A stretch of 61,857 nucleotides of DNA from JBEVJC01 sp040510375 (GTDB taxonomy: Bacteria > Bacteroidota > Bacteroidia > Chitinophagales > Chitinophagaceae). The stretch lies in contig JBEVJC010000005.1 in assembly GCA_040510375.1 (NCBI GenBank), forward strand, positions 1-61,857, given 5' to 3'. The first letter of the stretch is position 1. Each line of letters begins with the position of its first letter. Positions 15,630 to 23,220 of the stretch are shown here, piece by piece. The notes below the pieces were generated by a model that did not search any database, was not told the DNA's origin, and saw only the letters and a list, made by a program, of their open reading frames with translations. Made by a program: the position numbers and the translations under genes.

Positions 15630-16502
15630 TTATTGTAAAAAACCATCCAGGTAATCGAATAATGTTTTTGTTTGATTCATCAAGCTAACATGGCTTTGAT
15701 TGGGCATAATTACCAGATGGGATTTTGGCATTGGTTGCATATCAGCAAAGACACCTCCGCCCAACAATTTATAAGTTTTTGCCAGTTCGATTTTGTCCAT
15801 GCCATCATTGTCACCTGATATTAGCAGAACAGGTACAGGGATTTTTGCAATATTGTCGTCGCCCATATTAAAGGGCTCTGCAATCAGGGCTATCATTTGT
15901 TCCAGGAACTTTGTCCAATTTGTTTTATCCGGCGCCACGGCTTCGTAGGCGTCTTGCAGCGGAGAATTGGCAAAATGCTCCGGCTTCATACTTTTAAAAA
16001 CCTCGGTTGATCCGGATACCCAACCATCGCTTTTATATACAGAAGAAATGATGACCAGTTTTCTCAATCGTTTGGGACAATGTATCGCAAACTCGTAGGC
16101 AACCTGACCGCCAAAACTGTATCCTGCTATATCAGCGCTGTCAATTTTCAGGTAATCCATTACTTTCTCCACATCACTGGCTAAAGTGACCCGGGATAAT
16201 TTTCTGTCTGAAAAGGGCGTGTGTCCATGTCCTTGCAGTTCTATAGCAATTACTTTTCTGGTTTTGGCCAATTCAGGTATTAATTCTCCCCAATTCATCC
16301 CGATAGTACAGAATGCACCATGAAGCAGAACGACAGGCTTGCCTTCGCCGTATACTTCATAATAAACTTTGGTACCGTTAGCCGGTGCATAGCCACTGCT
16401 GGCAGGTTTGATCTGTTGTGCATTTGAAGATAATACCGCAGAAATAATGATAACGACCAGGAGTAATTTAATTGGATTTCCGATGTTGAATAAATTTTTC
16501 AT
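15630..16502 (-). CDS. Exported alpha/beta-fold hydrolase
   Basis: A 290-aa alpha/beta hydrolase with an N-terminal signal peptide (LLLVVIIISAVLSSNAQ, cleavage near residue 29), so it is periplasmic or exported. The oxyanion-hole motif is VVLLHGAF (about 57-64), the nucleophile elbow is GYSFGG with Ser129, the acidic residue is in LISGDNDGMD and the catalytic His is in MPNQSHVSLM. The family covers esterases, lactonases and haloperoxidase-like enzymes, and the substrate cannot be assigned. It stands alone, 115 bp beyond the 3' end of the amidase cassette and on the same strand. Confidence 0.88.
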   Translation of the reverse strand: MKNLFNIGNPIKLLLVVIIISAVLSSNAQQIKPASSGYAPANGTKVYYEVYGEGKPVVLLHGAFCTIGMNWGELIPELAKTRKVIAIELQGHGHTPFSDRKLSRVTLASDVEKVMDYLKIDSADIAGYSFGGQVAYEFAIHCPKRLRKLVIISSVYKSDGWVSGSTEVFKSMKPEHFANSPLQDAYEAVAPDKTNWTKFLEQMIALIAEPFNMGDDNIAKIPVPVLLISGDNDGMDKIELAKTYKLLGGGVFADMQPMPKSHLVIMPNQSHVSLMNQTKTLFDYLDGFLQ

Positions 16503-16617
16503 AAGCCGTCCAGGTTTAATTTAAATGTTTTCGACAATTCAAAGGTGGGAAACATTTTAAGATTCTACCTGTGTAAAAGCGACAACATTGGGGGTAAATC
16601 GGGACAAAAAATTACAT

Positions 16618-19600
16618 TCACCGCCCGTTCATATTACTGACGAGTTCCTCCCGGTGCTCCCGTTCAACTGTCCCGCTCATATCACTGACCAGTTCCTCCG
16701 GGTGCTCCCGTTCATCTGCCCGGCTCATATCACTGACCAGATCTTCCGGATGTTCCCGTTCATCTGCGGGGCACATATCACTGACCAGATCCTCAGGATG
16801 TTCCGGTTCCGGTGATTCCATTTCCGGTTCGTTGTCTGTAAATGATTCCTGGTCGAACACCCTTATACGGGAACCGCTAGCCGTTTTTTCATAGATTCTT
16901 TTTACTTTATCCGGGTTGCCGGGCCACTTCGCCTGAAATTTTTCTTCCGCCTTCTTATACAATTCTTTGATAAACCCTTCCGCACCTGATTCCGGAACAT
17001 AGCTGCCAAGCGCCCTTTGCACGATAGCAGGCATCCAGGAAGGTGCAGCGTTGTTCAACTCGTGAAAAAATCCACGCAGATGCCCCAGGGTATTATAATG
17101 GTTTTTAAATGTGTTGAATTTGTTGCGATCTTTCAGATAGGTTTTTATTGCCAGTAATTCCTTTGTAAAGTATTGTTTAGCCATTACCATTCCGGCAAGT
17201 ATCACCTGGTGGTCAAGGCCTGCATAGTAAAAGCGCTGCGCCCAGCCACCCCAACGAAGGTCCTGCGGATCAGTTACGCCCTTAATACGCGTAAAAGTAT
17301 ACCTGTTGCCGGCAATCAATTCATCGTACGGTGTTGCGGTATGATCCAGCTCGATGCCGTATTTTTTAAATGCGGCCGGCACCATATTTATCCAGTCCTG
17401 GATGTACTTGTGTATGATAGTAAACTGACGAAAACCCATACTCACGATCGCCATATCATACGCGTAAAATTTTTGGATATTACCGCCGGTTTCAGGCATC
17501 GAAATTCTCTGGAAAGTATCTATCTCTTTTTCCGAGATGCCGAGTTTTGAGAGGACAGCATTATTATTCAATTCTTTTGCAGCAGCATCCACGCGTTTAT
17601 AAAATACTTTCGCTACTCCTTCATATGATTTATAACTTCCCCTGGTAAAACCTGGAGGAACTTTGTCGGAAGACCAGCTGGCAGGCGGATTTTCAAAAGA
17701 GCCGCTTACCGTGCTGATTATTTTGCCTGCTATTTTATTATACATCAGTTTCCAGGTTCCGGGACCGATGATTCCATCACTATATTTTGGCGCAATACCA
17801 TTCGCTGTCTGCCATCCTGCTACAGCGTTTACAAATTCTTCAGCAGAAATAGGTAAGGTTGCGGAACCTGAATAGGGTAAAATAAGTTGATATATTTCGT
17901 CCAGAAACCGGTTCCAGTCCAGATCAATAGCGTATTCGCCGTTGAGGCCGATTGCAGCAGGTATGTCTTTTACCAGCTGTTCCTGGTCAGGAGTATAATC
18001 TTCTTCGTCGTCTTCATATTGGTTATAATAATCTTCCTCAGCTGTTACACCTTCCTCATCTGTAACTTCAGGTAAAGACGCAGGCATCCTTGTTCCCCAG
18101 CTCCTCCACGCCGGCAGGATAGGGTTTCCATCACCGATTTTATATGCGGATCCACCATCCGACAACCCAAGATTGTTGATGGCGTATTGACCTACATTGT
18201 ACCATATATCCGGACCCGGATCATTGGTTCTTGACGCGGAACTTTGACGGTGCGCAAAAATTTTTGTGAGGGGTAAAACCTTTTGCAGATACCTGGTCAG
18301 GTATTGACCGGACATAAACTGGGCCTGGGTAGGAGCATCCTTATTTTGGACAGTTGACTTTGTGTCGATCCACCATTTCCCGTTAATATCCGGGAAATTT
18401 CCTTCAAACTCTACCGCAACGCTGAGGCCGCTCAACAGGTTACCATGCCATATCATTCGCGACAACGGATGCAATTGAATGATAGTGCCGTCGAGCATTA
18501 TACAAAAATGTGCACCGGTTCTCGTATAAGCAGTCGGATCGCTATAAACACCGGTCGTTTTCCCTTTTCTTTTAAATGCCATTTGATGTAACACAAAGGC
18601 GAACAATCTTCTGGGATCGCGAAACTCGACAAGGATATGCTTAGGCTTATCTTTTACGCCATCGAGTCCAAATGTGGTGAAATCCTTAATGGCATATTTT
18701 GCGGAGTTGAGAATGGTATTCGTATCGGTTTCACTCCATGTGCCCTTGTCGCGTTGCCGCGCCACCGATTCCAGCAACGACCTTTCAGTTAGTGGATCAA
18801 TCCTGCCCGTTTGCTGCAGGCCATTTTTCGATTGATAGTTGTTCAATGCCAGTTTGGTGGCACTGTCCAATGTATTGTCGATTGTAAGTGAAAGGCCCAT
18901 CAGCGTATTCAACGATGATTTTGCCCAGGCTAAGTGTCCCTGCACAGGCGCAGGCGGAATGTAATTTTCAATCTCCGCGGCTTCGAAATCTTCATAGTTT
19001 TCATAGTCTTCATGATCCTGGGGTTCTTCATTGTTAATCTCCGGTTCAGCTTGCTCATAAACTTTATTATCCTGTTCATATTCATCATATTCCAGGGTAG
19101 TTGATCGCTTGAAATGTACTTCCGTTTTATCCCCCCATGTTCTCCAGGATGCGGGAATGGGTTGGCCTGTACCTAATTTATAAGAGTCGCCACCATCGCT
19201 CATTCCCAAATTGTTTATCGCCCATTGACCCACATTGAACCAGATATCCGGTCCGGGGTCATCAGACTTACTTCTTGAAGACTGTCTATGCGCATATATC
19301 GATCGCGTTCCTAAAATAATCTGCAGGTATTTTGCCAGGAATTGTCCCGATTCAAATTGCGAACGTGTCGGAAAGTCTTTTTTATCAGGTCCGGCATCTA
19401 CAGGCCACCATCCGTACCGGTCATTGGGAAAGTTTCCTTCAAATTCTACTGCTACACTCAGGTAGCTCAACTTTTGCGCATGGAAGATCAGCCTTGAAAC
19501 AGGATGTGCCTGGATGATCCGGCCGTCAAACATGATATAAAAGTGGGCGCCAACTCTCATATACAATTCAGGGTCGCTGTACTTTTTGGTTTTTTTGTTC

Positions 19601-20145
19601 CAGTGCTTCGCAGCCATATGATGTAAAACAAAGGCAAACAGCCTTCTCGGATCCCGAAACGTGGTGGTCACCAGTGCCGGGGATTCCTTACGCTGCTTCC
19701 TTCCGGTATCTCCCTGTATGGTCCAGTCTTCAATACGCTGTTCAGCCAACGCAATGATATTATTGACAGCGGATTCCCTGGCCGTGCCTTTTGCCTTGCG
19801 TAAAGCAGCTGCTTCCAGCAATGTTCTTTCGGTTACGTAATCGATATTACCCGATTCCGGAATGCTGTTTAGCTTTTGGAAATCGATGATCGCCTGTCTG
19901 GTGGCAACATCCAGCGTATCGTTATTGGATAGCTGAACTCCCGATAAAATACCCAGCGCTTCCTTTGCCCACGAAGTGTGGCCCTGGGATGTGATCGACG
20001 GAGTTGTAGCCTTTCCGATTACATTGCCAATATTTATCCAGTCGTCTACAAAGGGACTAAACCGGTCGAAAGGATCATTTTTAAATGAATAGTTGTCCAC
20101 GCCTGGCTCTTCAGCCCGGGTATAGTCTGAAAATGGAGAATTCAT
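16618..20145 (-). CDS. Large multidomain peptidoglycan hydrolase (two amidase_2 domains plus lysozyme-like domain)
   Basis: An 1175-aa protein, last gene of a five-gene operon. Modules in order: an N-terminal tail with two SPF motifs (3-5, 30-32), a peptidoglycan-binding-like domain (about 55-112), amidase_2 number 1 (about 160-335; zinc ligands around H175, H286 and D296/D300), an acidic Glu/Tyr linker (350-395), a second binding domain (about 402-462), amidase_2 number 2 (about 506-685; H520, H632, D642/D646), another acidic linker (700-720), a third binding-like domain (about 760-803) and a 250-residue region whose MPETGGNIQKFYAYDMAIVS resembles lysozyme-like folds with E885 as candidate acid. 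It ends in four 16-residue repeats. The two amidase modules are an internal duplication offset by 346 residues. No signal peptide is visible. Amidase activity is inferred from the family; the export route and target are unknown. Confidence 0.8.
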   Translation of the reverse strand: MNSPFSDYTRAEEPGVDNYSFKNDPFDRFSPFVDDWINIGNVIGKATTPSITSQGHTSWAKEALGILSGVQLSNNDTLDVATRQAIIDFQKLNSIPESGNIDYVTERTLLEAAALRKAKGTARESAVNNIIALAEQRIEDWTIQGDTGRKQRKESPALVTTTFRDPRRLFAFVLHHMAAKHWNKKTKKYSDPELYMRVGAHFYIMFDGRIIQAHPVSRLIFHAQKLSYLSVAVEFEGNFPNDRYGWWPVDAGPDKKDFPTRSQFESGQFLAKYLQIILGTRSIYAHRQSSRSKSDDPGPDIWFNVGQWAINNLGMSDGGDSYKLGTGQPIPASWRTWGDKTEVHFKRSTTLEYDEYEQDNKVYEQAEPEINNEEPQDHEDYENYEDFEAAEIENYIPPAPVQGHLAWAKSSLNTLMGLSLTIDNTLDSATKLALNNYQSKNGLQQTGRIDPLTERSLLESVARQRDKGTWSETDTNTILNSAKYAIKDFTTFGLDGVKDKPKHILVEFRDPRRLFAFVLHQMAFKRKGKTTGVYSDPTAYTRTGAHFCIMLDGTIIQLHPLSRMIWHGNLLSGLSVAVEFEGNFPDINGKWWIDTKSTVQNKDAPTQAQFMSGQYLTRYLQKVLPLTKIFAHRQSSASRTNDPGPDIWYNVGQYAINNLGLSDGGSAYKIGDGNPILPAWRSWGTRMPASLPEVTDEEGVTAEEDYYNQYEDDEEDYTPDQEQLVKDIPAAIGLNGEYAIDLDWNRFLDEIYQLILPYSGSATLPISAEEFVNAVAGWQTANGIAPKYSDGIIGPGTWKLMYNKIAGKIISTVSGSFENPPASWSSDKVPPGFTRGSYKSYEGVAKVFYKRVDAAAKELNNNAVLSKLGISEKEIDTFQRISMPETGGNIQKFYAYDMAIVSMGFRQFTIIHKYIQDWINMVPAAFKKYGIELDHTATPYDELIAGNRYTFTRIKGVTDPQDLRWGGWAQRFYYAGLDHQVILAGMVMAKQYFTKELLAIKTYLKDRNKFNTFKNHYNTLGHLRGFFHELNNAAPSWMPAIVQRALGSYVPESGAEGFIKELYKKAEEKFQAKWPGNPDKVKRIYEKTASGSRIRVFDQESFTDNEPEMESPEPEHPEDLVSDMCPADEREHPEDLVSDMSRADEREHPEELVSDMSGTVEREHREELVSNMNGR
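16621..16812 (-). repeat. In-frame 48-bp tandem array at the 3' end of the amidase gene
   Basis: About four 48-bp units encode 16-residue repeats of the form EHPEDLVSDMxxADER, the last one partial. The copies differ at a few positions. The array forms the extreme C-terminus, after the last folded domain. It is Glu/Asp-rich and probably helical. Confidence 0.85.
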
Positions 20146-20177
20146 TGCTTGTTATTTTATAGTCGGAATGACTGTTA

Positions 20178-21545
20178 TCAATTCATCACCGTCTGCGCCT
20201 TCACCCCATTTTGCTGTACGCCATTTTGATGAATCCTGACTGATCCGGTAATACTGGCCGCTTCGGCATTTTTTATCCGGTGACCGGTTGCTTTTTCCCA
20301 GTTATTGATGATCAGAAGCAGGTCACCTAAAGCCCGTTTTTGTGCATCATCTGCAGAGGATGTTGGTGTCTGGCTTTCTATTATTGTCCTGACTTCAGTT
20401 TCTACATTATAATCGCCCAGTTCTATTCTCCTTAAAAGGGTATTCATTGGAGGGGCAATATCCAACAGCCCTTCAGATTTACTATGTGCAGGTACTCCAA
20501 CCTTATTACCAATATTAATCAACCGTTCTCCCGGTGTATTACCATTACATCTCAGAAATTGTACGATTGGCGAGTCGTAGGAGACAACTTCATATAACCA
20601 TGACATCATAACCACGGCAGCATACTCTTCCTTTGAAAGATTAAAGTAACGATAGTTATTAAAGTTGGTTTCTGTTGTCCGTCTGGCCATTAACATTTCC
20701 TGCATCTTTTGGGCCGTATCAACTATCACAAACATATCGGTTGTATTTGGCCCCATCTGGTTTCTCGCATTTGTATAAGCCTGCCATATTTCCGTAAGGA
20801 ACTTTTCAAAAAGAATAATGAAAGGTTGGTTGTTGAATTCTGCTTTATAAAAATTTACAGCGCCATTTGAGACCATATCACCGAACGCAAGATCCATCCC
20901 GAACATCCTGAAATAAGCATTTCTCCGGGTTGCATCGGGAGATACCCGAAACTGACTTGTTACATTTCTGTAACTTCTGCTGGACAGGTGTTTGAAAAAC
21001 AGATTTTCGGTATTAACCATCCATTGGAACGCCAGCCGGTTGTTCGGATCCTGAGCCGTTGTAGCTTTATTGAGTTTTTCATCATGCGTGTACAGGTAAA
21101 GTAATTTTTCGAATATCTGGGCGCTTCTGGTATTTTCTACCAGGTAGGCATATATAAGATGGTATGGTGGAATCAGATTGCCTTCTTCCAGTATATTCCC
21201 TGCTGGTGGAGCCGTACGGAACCTTGAAAAATAGATAGTAGGGCCCGGATCAGGTGGCGGATTGGTTAACGAGGGATTAATATCAGTATAGGATCTTCCG
21301 TTGATAATATCAGCCCAATGTTTTTGAATTGAATTTTCAATGAAATCAGAATCTTCTACTGCACAAAACTCTTTTATTGCTTCGATATTATATGCATAAT
21401 ACCCACCTCTTTCGTCTGGAAGAAACGGAGATGGAAGCAAATCAGGCAGATCGATGAAATCCGGGTTGATTGGTCCGAATATCTTCCCGGTTATTCCAGC
21501 CGTACTATTTCTCGAAGTAAAGAGAAGATTGTTTATTAAATCCAT
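20178..21545 (-). CDS. 455-aa protein of unknown function, member of the cassette
   Basis: I do not recognise a named domain. The protein looks globular and mostly helical. Blocks likely to be conserved are YHLIYAYLVENTRSAQIFEKL, TENLFFKHL, the RRNAYFRMFGMDLAFGD stretch (about 208-224), the MMSWLYEV segment and NIGNKVGVPAHSKSEGLLDI. Residues 39-41 are SPF, within LLPSPFLPDERGG, as in two other products of the operon. There is no signal peptide, no transmembrane helix and no catalytic motif that I can point to. It is preceded by the coiled-coil gene (47 bp) and followed by the amidase gene (32 bp), so it is co-transcribed. It could be a structural, adaptor or effector protein. Confidence 0.75.
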   Translation of the reverse strand: MDLINNLLFTSRNSTAGITGKIFGPINPDFIDLPDLLPSPFLPDERGGYYAYNIEAIKEFCAVEDSDFIENSIQKHWADIINGRSYTDINPSLTNPPPDPGPTIYFSRFRTAPPAGNILEEGNLIPPYHLIYAYLVENTRSAQIFEKLLYLYTHDEKLNKATTAQDPNNRLAFQWMVNTENLFFKHLSSRSYRNVTSQFRVSPDATRRNAYFRMFGMDLAFGDMVSNGAVNFYKAEFNNQPFIILFEKFLTEIWQAYTNARNQMGPNTTDMFVIVDTAQKMQEMLMARRTTETNFNNYRYFNLSKEEYAAVVMMSWLYEVVSYDSPIVQFLRCNGNTPGERLINIGNKVGVPAHSKSEGLLDIAPPMNTLLRRIELGDYNVETEVRTIIESQTPTSSADDAQKRALGDLLLIINNWEKATGHRIKNAEAASITGSVRIHQNGVQQNGVKAQTVMN

Positions 21546-21592
21546 GATTATTAGTTTAAATGATTTTTAATTATGCTTAAACTGCTTTGGGG

Positions 21593-21925
21593 TCAGTTAT
21601 TGGTTTTTATGATTTTTTCCAAAGCTCTTGCATCCTTCCTGCGAACCGAACTTGTAGAAATTGCCGTTTGATTATCGTTATTACTCTTAGGGGTTTTGTT
21701 GTCATCACATCCGAGTTTTCGCCTTGCTGCTACGATATTTGCATTTTCATCTTCGAGTTGCTGAATTGTAATTGCAATAGTTTTCAGTTTATCCAGTTCC
21801 TGGGTGTAAATGATATCATTCCTTTGCTTTTTCAGGATTTCCAGCGATCGGTTGTTGGATTCCAAATCTTGCCTTAAAGAATCGCATTCTGATTGTTTTG
21901 TAGTATCATTTTGATTTGTTGCCAT
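21593..21925 (-). CDS. Small coiled-coil protein of the cassette
   Basis: A 110-aa hydrophilic protein. Residues about 12-70 have a heptad-like pattern rich in Leu, Ile, Gln, Asp and Lys (for example LRQDLESNNRSLEILKKQRN), which suggests a coiled coil. The C-terminal 40 residues are Asn/Ser-rich and disordered, ending in a basic helix (RRKDARALEKIIKTNN). There is a single Cys in the coiled region and one in the tail. There is no signal peptide and I cannot name a family. It sits between the zincin-like and 455-aa genes with gaps of 25 and 47 bp. A scaffold, chaperone or neutralising partner for a larger product is possible but unproven. Confidence 0.65.
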   Translation of the reverse strand: MATNQNDTTKQSECDSLRQDLESNNRSLEILKKQRNDIIYTQELDKLKTIAITIQQLEDENANIVAARRKLGCDDNKTPKSNNDNQTAISTSSVRRKDARALEKIIKTNN

Positions 21926-21950
21926 TTTTTATAATTTATGTATAATTGTA

Positions 21951-23207
21951 TTAATTTAAGTCCACTGAAAATCCGAGCCTCGTCATCCAGTCCTCCTGTT
22001 GTTTATACAGAACTGTCAGATCACCTTTCCCTATTCCAATTTTGTAACCACCCAATGCCAATAGTCGCAAACACTCTTTCCATATCCAGGCGTGTGAGGT
22101 GTAAAGGGCAGGGCCGGCCAGGTATTCGAGTTTTTCAAGTTCCCTGGGACTTGCCCTTTCAGGAGGAATTATCTGTGAAATCGATTTGCCACCGAATGCC
22201 CTGTATGGCCTTTTCAATAATATTTTAACAACATCAGACAGTGCACCTTCACACATTTTAATCAATCCAACAGAAGGGAAATTTGCCAGGTTAATATCAT
22301 AGTCACTTTTAAATGATTCTTCCAGGTTATCCCAGGGGCCGGGGCCATAGAACTGACGGCACATTTCGATATTCATCAATACCCGGATATATGAAATAGG
22401 ATGCGGATCCTGCTGGTGATAGGCAAATACCGCCTGAGGGGCCCCGCTCACTACGTCATGCAACGCAGCCACTGCCGCATAACCGGTATGGACAAAAGCA
22501 AAAGCATCAGCAGCCATTTCGCCCGACCAGCCTGCGAATGCAGTTCCGGTTATGCCATCATGATCTTTTAATTCCATACTCAACGCTTCAGATATCTCTT
22601 CATTCCAGTTAAGCAGGTGGGCTATCTGGTGTCCGGTTTCGTGGATAATTGCTGTTGGCCTGTAAAGATTATGCTGTGTGACTTTTATTGCAGCGACTGT
22701 ACTTATTCTGCCATCCCATAACCGCAAGCCAGCCTTGAGGATAGACGCTCCTACACCTTTTTCAACATATGTCAGGACATGCGGGGTTTCCTTTCCTAAC
22801 GGGTGCAATAAATCAAACATACTTTTTACACAAAGTATATCACATGCCCTTAGTAAGGCCGCAAGGCTGGAGGTTGTACGGGAGTTAATGGCAACGGTGT
22901 AAAAATGGATCGTTTCCTCGGCTTTCAGGTACTTGTTTCGTAATTGGAGCAGACCCCGTTTAATACCTCTCAGATTTTCCTGTCCGGGGGAGTTTTCCAG
23001 TTGCTTTTTTAAATTACCCGCCATTAACAGTACATCTTCAATGCTTTTTTTCAGTGAGTCTTTAAGCAGTTCTCCCATTTTATGTTCGATGCCGTGCCAG
23101 GCGTTACCGGAAGCGAGATTGTCAATGGTAGATAACCTGATGGCTGCCTGCTGCCAATGGTTGACCTGGCGTAGTAACGAAGAATATATTGAAGCGGTTA
23201 ATTCCAT
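21951..23207 (-). CDS. HExxH zincin-like protein of unknown family
   Basis: A 418-aa protein from the ATG at 23207 (a GTG at 23219 would add four residues). The first half is helical and Leu-rich. The metallopeptidase motif is AIIHETGHQIAHLLNW (HETGH at residues 189-193 from this start), followed about 37 residues later by GWSGEMAADAFAF, whose Glu could be the third zinc ligand as in gluzincins. A C-terminal domain of about 170 residues has no motif I know. No signal peptide is visible, which is odd for a secreted protease. It begins within 15 bp of the stop of the 847-aa gene, so translation is probably coupled. Zinc binding and proteolysis are inferred from the motif only. Confidence 0.72.
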   Translation of the reverse strand: MELTASIYSSLLRQVNHWQQAAIRLSTIDNLASGNAWHGIEHKMGELLKDSLKKSIEDVLLMAGNLKKQLENSPGQENLRGIKRGLLQLRNKYLKAEETIHFYTVAINSRTTSSLAALLRACDILCVKSMFDLLHPLGKETPHVLTYVEKGVGASILKAGLRLWDGRISTVAAIKVTQHNLYRPTAIIHETGHQIAHLLNWNEEISEALSMELKDHDGITGTAFAGWSGEMAADAFAFVHTGYAAVAALHDVVSGAPQAVFAYHQQDPHPISYIRVLMNIEMCRQFYGPGPWDNLEESFKSDYDINLANFPSVGLIKMCEGALSDVVKILLKRPYRAFGGKSISQIIPPERASPRELEKLEYLAGPALYTSHAWIWKECLRLLALGGYKIGIGKGDLTVLYKQQEDWMTRLGFSVDLN

Positions 23208-23220
23208 GGTGGAAATCACA

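Noticed and set aside
16588..16815. 75-aa plus-strand frame with AHITDQ repeats
   Set aside because: Shadow of the 48-bp repeats at the end of the amidase gene on the other strand.
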